Origin: Candidatus Bipolaricaulota bacterium
GTDB lineage: Bacteria > Bipolaricaulota > Bipolaricaulia > UBA7950 > UBA9294
Assembly (NCBI GenBank): GCA_028278555.1
Contig: JANQEA010000077.1
Coordinates: 1-64,000 of the forward strand
Reading direction: 5' to 3'
Length of the DNA: 64,000 bases
The notes beneath the pieces are model-generated. The model was not told the origin of the DNA and did not search any database. It was given only the letters and a program-made list of their open reading frames with translations. A program made the translations under genes and the position numbers. Below, piece by piece: positions 26,804 to 34,188 of the stretch (position 1 is the first letter of the stretch; the number at the start of each line of letters is the position of its first letter).

Positions 26804-27880
26804 ATGAAAGACCCGGAGCGGCTGATCGGTCCGTACTGTGTCCTGCTGATGCTGGCCCTTCTGATCCTCGTACTTGTCTTCGCGCCGACTCAGCTCGACG
26901 AGCTCAGCGTCGGATGGAAGCTTCTGTTGTTGGTCGCCGCCACTGGGGCTCTTGGAGCCACGATTCACGCCTCCACCTCGTTCGGCGAGCTCGTCGGACT
27001 CAAGGAATTCGAGCCGGAGTGGCAGTGGTGGTACTTGCTGCGTCCGCTGATCGGCGCGGCCATTGCGCTGATCTTCGTCGCCGCGATCAAGGGCCTCTGG
27101 ACGGGTGATGGGAGCGAGCTCCCGACCGACTCAGCGGGCAAGGTCTCCTACGTACTCGGATGCCTTGCCTTCGCGGGGCTCGCGGGAATGTTCTCCCGGC
27201 AAGCGACCAACTGGCTCGGGCAACTCTTCCAGAACGTTTTGCAGCTTGGGGGAGAACGGAACAAGGGAAGCGGCGGTCCAAAGGGACCATCAACCGGAGG
27301 CGCCAACATCGAGAGGGCTCTGGACCAACCGACTGAGACAGGGAAGACATGGCGGACGTTCGCTCTGGCAGCCATCGGTCTGATCATCGCGTTGGTCATC
27401 AGCATCGTCATCCTCCTCCCGATGAGTCACGAGACCGCACGGTTCACCGCGGCCGAAGCCTCTGAGAGATTCGGAAGCGAAATCGCAGCCGACGGCGGGA
27501 GTTTGGTGCTGATCGACTCCCATTCCGAACCGACGCTCCTTGTCTTGGCGATCCTGTTGGCTGCCCTCGGAGGAACGGTCCATATCGTGACGTCCTTCGC
27601 CCTTTTCGCGGGGAAACGCGCCCTGGAAAGCCAGTGGATCTGGTGGTACGTCACTCGACCGTTCATCTCGGCTTCGCTCGGCCTTCTGATCTACATCGCC
27701 GTCCGCGCTGTCTGGCTGGAAGCCCTGATCAAGCCGTACGAGATCTACGTGCTCCTCGGCGTTTCCTTCCTCTCGGGGATGTTCTCCAAGCAGACGATCG
27801 AGTGGCTGAAGGGGATCTACGATGCGATCTTCCGCGAGTTCAGCAACGTGGAGAAGAGCAAAGAGGATTCCGGGTCGTAG
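26804..27880 (+). CDS. Internally duplicated membrane protein of unknown function
   Basis: 358 residues in two homologous halves. In the first half a block LGATIHASTSFGELVGLKEF is followed by WQWWYLLRPLIGAAIAL and GMFSRQATNWL; in the second LGGTVHIVTSFALFAGKRAL, WIWWYVTRPFISASLGL and GMFSKQTIEWL recur in the same order. Each half has about four hydrophobic helices, separated by a hydrophilic linker (about 150-185). I chose ATG 26804 because GAGG lies eight bases upstream; ATG 26798 and TTG 26780 are alternatives. No named family comes to mind. It may be a pseudo-symmetric channel or anchor. Confidence 0.65.
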   Translation: MKDPERLIGPYCVLLMLALLILVLVFAPTQLDELSVGWKLLLLVAATGALGATIHASTSFGELVGLKEFEPEWQWWYLLRPLIGAAIALIFVAAIKGLWTGDGSELPTDSAGKVSYVLGCLAFAGLAGMFSRQATNWLGQLFQNVLQLGGERNKGSGGPKGPSTGGANIERALDQPTETGKTWRTFALAAIGLIIALVISIVILLPMSHETARFTAAEASERFGSEIAADGGSLVLIDSHSEPTLLVLAILLAALGGTVHIVTSFALFAGKRALESQWIWWYVTRPFISASLGLLIYIAVRAVWLEALIKPYEIYVLLGVSFLSGMFSKQTIEWLKGIYDAIFREFSNVEKSKEDSGS

Positions 27881-27927
27881 AGCCCGGATGAGACGTCGTA
27901 GGAGCGCAGCCTAGCAGAGTCGCGCAC

Positions 27928-28605
27928 CTACAACTCGACGACCTTCGGCAACTCGCGAGCCATCTCGACGTACTCGGCAACGTCCTTCAGGGATGGGACG
28001 ACGCTCGACAACTCCCGCTCGCGATTCACCTCGTGCAGCCGGTCGTGCAGCTCCCTCGGATCGCACGTCGCCAGATCTGTCACGGAGTCGACCCCGCTCT
28101 CTGCGAACAGGCGGACGAACGTCTTACCCATCCCGCGAATACGGGCCAGATCGGACAGCTTGACCAACTCGAGCAGAACGTCGGGATCGAACTCCGTTTC
28201 CGCTTCGATCTCCCGTCGTCCCGCCGACGTGGCGCCTCGATCGAACAGCCCCTTCGTCGTCTTGATCCCTATCTGCTCGAGGCATCCAACTGCATCCGCA
28301 TCGGCGCCGGGGATGTCGCGGAGCGCGAATGGATTCGGCCGGTAGCTGCGCGTCTCGCGTCCGAGCCAGACGAGGTACTCGACCGGAAGGCCGGTCTGCG
28401 CTGAGAAGTCCTCGATCCGTGCTTTCGAGCTGAGCACGCTGTCGAGATCCTTCATCGTCGCAATCCCGGCATCGCGGAGGAGTCCGAAACGCTCGGAGAG
28501 TCTCTCCTGGAGCATCCGCCGCGCGGGGACGATCTCGTGCGTCTCGATCCGCTGGCGGAGCCAGTCAAGATCGAGCTGTCCGTAGTCGAGATGGTACGAA
28601 CTCAC
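27928..28605 (-). CDS. DUF4332 helix-hairpin-helix protein
   Basis: 225 residues, cytoplasmic. Two DUF4332-like modules are seen: FGLLRDAGIATMKDLDSVLSS (about 40-60) and, near 150-190, LVKLSDLARIRGMGKTFVRL followed by GVDSVTDLATCDPRELH. Between them FALRDIPGADADAVGCLEQI has the hairpin spacing. These modules resemble non-specific DNA-binding HhH motifs; the family's role is unknown. The GTG start is supported by AAGGAGG (28611-28617) five bases upstream. It is divergent from the aldehyde oxidoreductase gene, with about 160 bases between. Confidence 0.78.
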   Translation of the reverse strand: MSSYHLDYGQLDLDWLRQRIETHEIVPARRMLQERLSERFGLLRDAGIATMKDLDSVLSSKARIEDFSAQTGLPVEYLVWLGRETRSYRPNPFALRDIPGADADAVGCLEQIGIKTTKGLFDRGATSAGRREIEAETEFDPDVLLELVKLSDLARIRGMGKTFVRLFAESGVDSVTDLATCDPRELHDRLHEVNRERELSSVVPSLKDVAEYVEMARELPKVVEL

Positions 28606-28719
28606 GGCCGCCTCCTTCGTGCAACGCGCTCACGAGTATGCGTGGACCGTCTCGCCTCCGTTTCGGCGCGGACGAAGATTGACTTCATCGTGCCGACCAT
28701 GCTAGACCAGATCACCTGC

Positions 28720-28725
28720 TAAAAT
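28720..28725 (+). promoter_or_regulatory. Probable -10 element of the first aldehyde oxidoreductase operon
   Basis: TAAAAT at 28720-28725 is the best -10 match in the divergent interval and would give a leader of about 35 bases before the ATG at 28767. No good -35 lies 16-18 bases upstream, so an activator may be needed. Confidence 0.35.
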
Positions 28726-28766
28726 GTAGACGGACTGCAATCGGATCACGCAAGGGAGGCTGGAGC

Positions 28767-30515
28767 ATGGAGCGCATTCTACGGATCAACATGACCGATC
28801 GGTCGGCGACGTTCGAGGACGTACCGGAGAAGTACAAGGAGCGAGCCGGGCGATGGCTGACGTCGAGCATCGTCCACGATGAGGTCCCGGCAACCTGCGA
28901 TCCGCTCGGGCCGGAGAACAAGCTCGTCTTCTCGCCGGGCATCGTGACCGGGACGGCCTCTCCGACGTCGTCGCGGATCTCGGTCGGTGGGAAGTCGCCG
29001 CTTACCGGCGGCATCAAAGAAGCGAACGCAGGAACCGGCTGGGGCCGGCGCCTGGCGAACCTCGGAATCCGCGCCCTCGTCGTCGAGGGGAAGGCGGCCG
29101 ACGGCTATTGGCTGGCCAAGATCACGTGCGAGGGCGTTGAATTCGAGGTGGCCGACGCGTGGACCGGTGAGAAGCTCTCGACCGTGTACCCGACCGTCTT
29201 CGATCGGTTCGACGGGGTTGAGTCGGTCGATATCTGTTCGGTCGGCGTCGCCGGCGAGCACAAGATGGCGGCGGCCGGCATCTGTTTCAACGATCAGAAT
29301 GGTCGCCCGAGCCGCTATGCAGGACGCGGCGGCCTCGGCGCGGTGATGGGCTCGAAGGGACTCAAGTTCATCGTCGTCAACGACAAGGGTGGCCCCGGTC
29401 TGACCCCGGCAAACAAGGATCTCTTCGACTCCGGACGAAAGAAGATGGCCGCGGCGCTCACCGAGCACGCGATCACCAAGCCGGAGGGCGCGTTGAACAG
29501 CTACGGCACGGCTGTCCTCGTCAACATCATCAACGAGGCCGGTGCGCTGCCTACAAACAACTTCCGGTTCGGTCGGTTCGACGGCGCGGCGAAGATCGCC
29601 GGCGAGGCGATCTTCGAAGGGAACAAGGAACGGACGGGTGCCACCCTCTACAACCACGCCTGCTCCCCCGGCTGCATCATCCGCTGTTCGAACACGTGGC
29701 ATCGCGAGGACGGCTCCGAACATACGTCGTGCATCGAATACGAGTCGGCGTGGGCCCTTGGCGCAAACTGCGGGATCGATGATCTCGATCAGGTTGCCGA
29801 GCTGAATCAACTCTGCAACGAATACGGGCTCGACACGATCGAGATCGGCGGGACAATCGCTGTGGCGATGGAGGGCGGCGTCGCCGAGTTCGGCGACGGG
29901 AAGCGAGCGATCGAACTCCTCCACGAAATCGGCAAGGGAACGGATCTCGGGGTGACGCTCGGCAACGGCGCAGTAGCGACAGGGAAAGCGTACGGGGTGA
30001 CGCGCGTCCCGGCGGTCAAGGGTCAGAACATGCCCGCCTACGAGCCACGAGCGATCAAGGGGATCGGGATGACCTACGCCGTCTCGACGATGGGTGCCGA
30101 CCATACGTCCGGCTACACGATCGCCCCCGAGATCCTCGGCGTCTCCGGAAAGCTCGATCCGATGAATCCGGACAAGGCGGAGTTAGCGCGCAACTTCCAG
30201 TACGCGACGGCATTCATCGACTCGACCGGGCACTGCCTGTTCATCGCGTTCGCGATCCTCGATATCGCCTCCGGCTTCGAGGGGATGATCGAGGAGTGCA
30301 ACGGGATGCTCGGGACCGCCTGGACGGCTGACGATGTCGGGCGGATCGGGAAGGAAATCCTCGATCTCGAACTCGACTTCAATCGGCAGGCTGGGTTCAC
30401 CGCAGCCGACGACCGGCTGCCTGAGTTCATGCTGACCGAGAAGCTCCCGCCGCACGACGTGACGTGGGACATACCGGATAGCGAGATTGATAGCATCTTC
30501 GGCACGGGAAGCTGA
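28767..30515 (+). CDS. Aldehyde:ferredoxin oxidoreductase (tungsten-type)
   Basis: Cytoplasmic enzyme that oxidises aldehydes to acids with ferredoxin, using a bis-pterin tungsten (or molybdenum) cofactor and a [4Fe-4S] cluster. The 582 residues are typical. Three cluster cysteines lie at about 299, 303 and 307 (CSPGCIIRC) and the fourth at about 490 (TGHCLF). Pterin-binding motifs include GGKSPLTGGIKEAN and YAGRGGLGAVMGSKGLK. GGAGG precedes the ATG. Two MoaD-like proteins lie downstream, a common arrangement. The aldehyde substrate is not determinable. A second, divergent paralogue is at 43430-45160. Confidence 0.93.
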   Translation: MERILRINMTDRSATFEDVPEKYKERAGRWLTSSIVHDEVPATCDPLGPENKLVFSPGIVTGTASPTSSRISVGGKSPLTGGIKEANAGTGWGRRLANLGIRALVVEGKAADGYWLAKITCEGVEFEVADAWTGEKLSTVYPTVFDRFDGVESVDICSVGVAGEHKMAAAGICFNDQNGRPSRYAGRGGLGAVMGSKGLKFIVVNDKGGPGLTPANKDLFDSGRKKMAAALTEHAITKPEGALNSYGTAVLVNIINEAGALPTNNFRFGRFDGAAKIAGEAIFEGNKERTGATLYNHACSPGCIIRCSNTWHREDGSEHTSCIEYESAWALGANCGIDDLDQVAELNQLCNEYGLDTIEIGGTIAVAMEGGVAEFGDGKRAIELLHEIGKGTDLGVTLGNGAVATGKAYGVTRVPAVKGQNMPAYEPRAIKGIGMTYAVSTMGADHTSGYTIAPEILGVSGKLDPMNPDKAELARNFQYATAFIDSTGHCLFIAFAILDIASGFEGMIEECNGMLGTAWTADDVGRIGKEILDLELDFNRQAGFTAADDRLPEFMLTEKLPPHDVTWDIPDSEIDSIFGTGS

Positions 30516-30527
30516 TACTTCCCGAGG

Positions 30528-30565
30528 TGCAGAAGAGCGGGCGCTTCGTCGCCCGCTCTTCTGCA
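30528..30565 (+). promoter_or_regulatory. Strong 16-bp hairpin between the oxidoreductase and MoaD-like genes
   Basis: The arms 30528-30543 and 30550-30565 are perfectly complementary over 16 bp with a six-base loop CTTCGT. No T-run follows, so it is not a classic intrinsic terminator. It more likely protects the upstream messenger or reduces readthrough to the downstream MoaD-like genes, allowing more oxidoreductase than sulfur carrier. Confidence 0.7.
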
Positions 30566-30588
30566 GTGGCTACCCAATCGGGGATTCC

Positions 30589-30942
30589 ATGATCGAAATC
30601 CACCTATACGGAAAGCTGCGCCGATTCGCTGACGATCCGTCGCCGACATCGACGTCCGTCGTCGAAGTGCCCTATCAAGATGGCGACACCGTGCGTGTGA
30701 TCATCGAACGCCTCGGGATCCCGCACGCTGAACTCGGAAGCAACAAGTTCCTCAACGGGCGCTATGCCGATCTGAACACGCCCATCCAGGACGGCGACCG
30801 CCTCGGCCTCTTCCCCGACGACATGCAGCTCCTCTACAAATGGTACTTCTCGCCGCCTCCGGCGGCGGGCGCGAACTTGAGCGCCCGGAACCCGGCGCCG
30901 GGTTCGAGCAGATCGGAATCCGAAGCGGAGAAGGCACCGTGA
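30589..30942 (+). CDS. MoaD/ThiS-like ubiquitin-fold protein
   Basis: 117 residues. The first 85 or so form a beta-grasp fold: MIEIHLYGKLRRFAD, a VRVIIERLGIPHAELG helix and DGDRLGLFPDDMQLLY. The chain continues in a Pro/Ala/Ser-rich tail and does not end in the Gly-Gly needed for sulfur transfer, unlike the next gene. It is placed between a tungsten enzyme and a true GG-ending MoaD-like protein, so it may assist cofactor assembly. Its stop overlaps the next start (GTGA). Confidence 0.65.
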   Translation: MIEIHLYGKLRRFADDPSPTSTSVVEVPYQDGDTVRVIIERLGIPHAELGSNKFLNGRYADLNTPIQDGDRLGLFPDDMQLLYKWYFSPPPAAGANLSARNPAPGSSRSESEAEKAP

Positions 30943-31181
30943 AGGTCGAGGTCCGCCTCTATGCTACGCTCGCTGAGACGCAGCCCGACCTGCGCGCCGG
31001 AGATCCGATCGATCTCGACCTCCGCGACGACACGCGTCTTCCCGAACTGCTTCGACGCCTGCGGATCGAGCCGGAGGCAGTTCATCTCATCATCGTCAAC
31101 GGGCGCCTTGTCCATGACCGCGAGTTCCGCTTGTCGGACGGGGACCGTGTCGCTTTGTTTCCGCCGGTCGGCGGGGGGTAG
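30939..31181 (+). CDS. MoaD-like sulfur carrier protein
   Basis: 80 residues with a full beta-grasp fold (VKVEVRLYATLAETQ at the start, LHDREFRL-type turn and DGDRVALFPPVGGG at the end). The C-terminal Gly-Gly is the site that is adenylated and thiocarboxylated in molybdopterin synthase small subunits. The GTG start overlaps the preceding stop and has GGAGAAGG upstream. Next to an aldehyde:ferredoxin oxidoreductase it probably supplies the dithiolene sulfur of the tungstopterin. Confidence 0.8.
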   Translation: MKVEVRLYATLAETQPDLRAGDPIDLDLRDDTRLPELLRRLRIEPEAVHLIIVNGRLVHDREFRLSDGDRVALFPPVGGG

Positions 31182-31188
31182 CCGCCAC

Positions 31189-31434
31189 CTACTCGGATCG
31201 CGTGAACAGCCTCGATGTCATCCGGATCAGCCATCGGAAGTGTAGCGCCACGTGGAGGAGCGACTCGACGACGAGGGCGAAGCCGCTCCACTTGTGGATC
31301 GCGATCCAGAGGAGCCACTGCGGGTTGTAGCCCTTCGGGATGACGACCCAGACAAGGAGTGACGAGGCCGCCAGGATCGCCCCGGTGAAGAAGAGCAATA
31401 CATCGATCGCGTAGTTGAGCCAGACCCGCTTCAT
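31189..31434 (-). CDS. DUF4405-like membrane protein
   Basis: 81 residues with two transmembrane helices (about 8-28 and 42-65). Histidines in WIAIHKWSGF and SLLHVALHFRWL sit where heme ligands occur in cytochrome b-like DUF4405 proteins, so it may bind heme. It starts eight bases after the upstream exported-protein gene stop and so is probably cotranscribed with it. The convergent MoaD-like gene ends seven bases away. Confidence 0.65.
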   Translation of the reverse strand: MKRVWLNYAIDVLLFFTGAILAASSLLVWVVIPKGYNPQWLLWIAIHKWSGFALVVESLLHVALHFRWLIRMTSRLFTRSE

Positions 31435-31442
31435 CCGCCCTC

Positions 31443-32390
31443 CTACAGACAGAGCCAGAACCAGAGCGCGTATTCGGGAGACAGGATCACACGCGCGTCG
31501 GTCGGGATGTGGATGTGCGCTCCGTCGAACCCATAGAAGCTCGTGTCTCCGACCTCGTAGACGAACCCGCATCCACCAGCGGCTTCGGCGCGGAAGCCCT
31601 CCGTCTCGACCAGTTCGATGAAGTAGTCGTCGACCGGACTGGCGCTACCGATGCTCCCGTACCACTGGAGGCCGATCTTCGCTAGCATCCCTTGCTCGCC
31701 GAGGCTGAGGAGGATGTCGAGCGCGGTGATCGTCCCCGGCTGCCAGAGATCCGATCGAACGTTGTGCGACGTCACCCGGACGTTCTCGAAGCGGAGCCTT
31801 CCGCGAGCCCCCTCGATCTCGACATCGGGGATCACGATCTCGCCTCCGTTCGCCTCGAGGCGCGCGACCTCCGCGGCGAACGACGCGTAGATCCTTTCCA
31901 GCCTCGACGCCTGTTCGACCCAGAGACTGACGGTCATCCCGTCCTTCACCGGATAGAGGTCCATTCGCGTGGCGTTCCGTTCGAACCAGCCGCCGCCATA
32001 GCGCGCCTGGTACCACCAACCCGTCTCCCCGTCGATCGAATCGATGACGAACGTCTCCATCGATTCGTCGTAGTGACTGACAAGCTCGATCTCGCCGGTG
32101 CTGCCCAGATGCGCGATCAGATCGAAGATCGACAGATGGCCCGGTCGGAAGACGTCCGGGCGATGCTGCTCAATCCCCGCCGGATCGACCTCGAACCGTC
32201 CGACGCCGAGGATCTCGACGCGGACCGGCCTCGAGGGATAGCGCCCGACGTTGCCGCTCGGCGCCATCCATGATCCAACCTCGTTCGGCAACTCGTAGAA
32301 CCCGCCCGTCTGGGCAGAGCCGAAACCGACAGCAAGACCGATGATTGAGAGACCTGCCAAGACTCCGATCGTCCTTCGAACTCTGCTCAT
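31443..32390 (-). CDS. Exported protein of unknown function
   Basis: 315 residues with a signal peptide (about 1-27, hydrophobic GVLAGLSIIGLAVGFGSAQ). The mature part is beta-rich, with SIFDLIAHLGSTGEIELVSHYDESMETFVIDSI near 90-125, WWYQARYGGGWF, and a late segment VGDTSFYGFDGAHIHIP and a hydrophobic end LSPEYALWFWLCL. The IFDLI..LG and SL.EQGML pieces suggest a repeated domain recalling DUF4430-type cofactor or ligand binding, but I cannot name it. GGAGG lies ten bases before the ATG. It pairs with the DUF4405-like gene. Confidence 0.6.
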   Translation of the reverse strand: MSRVRRTIGVLAGLSIIGLAVGFGSAQTGGFYELPNEVGSWMAPSGNVGRYPSRPVRVEILGVGRFEVDPAGIEQHRPDVFRPGHLSIFDLIAHLGSTGEIELVSHYDESMETFVIDSIDGETGWWYQARYGGGWFERNATRMDLYPVKDGMTVSLWVEQASRLERIYASFAAEVARLEANGGEIVIPDVEIEGARGRLRFENVRVTSHNVRSDLWQPGTITALDILLSLGEQGMLAKIGLQWYGSIGSASPVDDYFIELVETEGFRAEAAGGCGFVYEVGDTSFYGFDGAHIHIPTDARVILSPEYALWFWLCL

Positions 32391-32674
32391 TCGTATGCTG
32401 CCTCCTCTTCGGCAATCCCTCCGTCGCAAAGCCGATGGTAGGTCGGGATCGCCAACGGGCCGTGAACCGCACGTGAAGTCCTTGTGAGTGTCCATTCCCA
32501 CGATGAGGTGTAACCTCACCAAGCCCCGGGAGCTAGCGCTCCGGTACCGTCTGACAGCGGCAGCGAGATCGCTGTGGCTGCTTCTTCAACCGGTTCTCTG
32601 TGAAGCGACAGATCCCTGGAGACATCGTCGGAATGAGAAAAAGCAGGCTGCCCCGATGTTCGGCCGAGGTCGAC

Positions 32675-32745
32675 TTGACTCGACGAAAGGTTTCGTATAT
32701 GTTGGCCGTGCCGTGATATATATGAAGCGACTTTTGTGTATATCA
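32675..32745 (+). promoter_or_regulatory. Promoter and inverted repeat upstream of the Liv/Aro-like cluster
   Basis: TTGACT (32675-32680) and TATGTT (32698-32703) are 17 bases apart, a good sigma-70 match. Downstream, TGATATA (32714-32720) and TATATCA (32739-32745) form an inverted repeat with an 18-base gap, in an unusually AT-rich patch that lies at or just past the start point. It could be an operator or a 5' leader hairpin. The remaining interval 32391-32949 (559 bases) has no supported gene; the leader to ATG 32950 would be about 240 bases. Confidence 0.6.
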
Positions 32746-32949
32746 AAACTGCGCGATGGCCTCTCCTCCCGTCTGTGGCAAGTCACCACTACAGCCTTTC
32801 TCGAGACACAACTCCCATCACGACCCTCAGCCACAGACACAACGCGCGCACGGAGACAAGCAGAAGCCTTCACACACATGAGGAGGTGGTGAGGACTCCG
32901 GAGTAGCGGAAGCACGAATCGAGAAGTAGTGGGAGTCAAGGAGGTTTGC

Positions 32950-34095
32950 ATGGTACGGAAGTCTTGGCTGGTTGGGGCTCTTGCGGCAGTTGCAGTTTCG
33001 CTAGTCATCGGCGGCGCGCTCTTCGCAGAAGACGCCGAACCGATTGAGTTCGGCATCGTCTGTGAGTTGAGCGGACACGGAGCGAGCCACGGCGCACACT
33101 GGCGGGACGGGATTCTCCTGGCATTCCAGGAGATCAACAACGCGGGCGGAATCCTCGGTCGTCCGATCGAGTACTTCCTCGTCGACACGGAGAGCCGACC
33201 TCCGGTTTCCGTCGCCGCCATGGAGTACGCGGTGACGAAGGAGCCGTTTGCGGTCTTCGGGACGATCTACAGCTCATCGACGATCGCGAACATGGCGACG
33301 CTCGAAGAAGCGGGGATTCTCCAAATGGTGGGATCGACTTCCACGAAGATCTACGAGCAAGGGAACTACAACGTCTTCGCTACATCACCGATCAACAGGA
33401 ACGTGTTCCCTTGGCTGGTTCGGTGGATGGTCGAAGACGTCGGCGTCTCCAGTATCGTGATGGTCTACACGAACGACGAGATGGGGACGGACGGTCGAGA
33501 GATTCTCGAGGAAGCCGCTGAAGACTTCGGCGTCGCGTTCGAGGGAATCGCCATTCAGACAGGCCAGGCTGACTTCGCTGGCGAAATCGCACGAGTCCAG
33601 GGTATGGGCGTTGACACGATCTTCCTCTACGGACACGAGGAAGAGAACGCGCGGTTCATGATCCAGCTGAGGACCCTCGGCGTCGATCTGCAAGTGGTCG
33701 GGTACAGCCCGCTTCTGAGCGCTCTGGCCCTCGATCTCGGAGGAGAGGCGATGGAAGGCGTGATGGGCGCCGCCACGTGGTCCTATCAGTATCCTCCGAT
33801 CAAGAACTTCGCCGAGACGTTCCAGTTGCTCTACGGTGAGACGCCATCCCATGATGCGATGAAGGGATACGTCGCTGTCTACACTCTGAAGGCTGCGATC
33901 GAGGCAGTCGGCGCATTTGATGCTGATGCAGTCCGAACGTGGCTGCATGAGAACACGATCACGACGGAGATGGAGCCGAACGTCTTCCTCGATACGTCCT
34001 ATCGAGACGATGGAACGGTCGATCGGAACTTCTTCCTCGTGAAGATCGAGAATGGCGAGCAGGTGATCGTCCAGGTCATCTCTTCTCAGGAATAA
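32950..34095 (+). CDS. Branched-chain amino-acid-type ABC transporter substrate-binding protein
   Basis: 381 residues. A signal peptide (about 1-25, ending near LFAEDAEP) precedes a Leu/Ile/Val-binding-type Periplasmic_binding_6 domain: FGIVCELSGHGASHGAHWRDG, NNAGGILGRPIEYFLVDTES, FGTIYSSSTIANM. These proteins bind amino acids, amides, urea or aromatic and alicyclic acids outside the membrane. AAGGAGG lies five bases before the ATG. The matching permeases and ATPases are at 38168-41483, with aroA/aroC/aroD-like and cupin genes between, so the imported compound is likely the substrate of those enzymes. Confidence 0.9.
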   Translation: MVRKSWLVGALAAVAVSLVIGGALFAEDAEPIEFGIVCELSGHGASHGAHWRDGILLAFQEINNAGGILGRPIEYFLVDTESRPPVSVAAMEYAVTKEPFAVFGTIYSSSTIANMATLEEAGILQMVGSTSTKIYEQGNYNVFATSPINRNVFPWLVRWMVEDVGVSSIVMVYTNDEMGTDGREILEEAAEDFGVAFEGIAIQTGQADFAGEIARVQGMGVDTIFLYGHEEENARFMIQLRTLGVDLQVVGYSPLLSALALDLGGEAMEGVMGAATWSYQYPPIKNFAETFQLLYGETPSHDAMKGYVAVYTLKAAIEAVGAFDADAVRTWLHENTITTEMEPNVFLDTSYRDDGTVDRNFFLVKIENGEQVIVQVISSQE

Positions 34096-34120
34096 CCGAG
34101 ACAAGACCGTAGGGAAAGGG

Positions 34121-34157
34121 CTTGCGGGGACCGGGCCGCGCGCGCGATCCCCGCAAG
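34121..34157 (+). terminator. 10-bp GC hairpin after the binding-protein gene
   Basis: CTTGCGGGGA (34121-34130) pairs with TCCCCGCAAG (34148-34157) across a 17-base GC-rich loop. No T-run follows, so it probably attenuates rather than ends transcription. Such hairpins commonly raise binding-protein levels relative to the downstream transporter genes. Confidence 0.55.
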
Positions 34158-34188
34158 ATCATCTAGGGGGGCAGCGGAGGAGGTTCGA

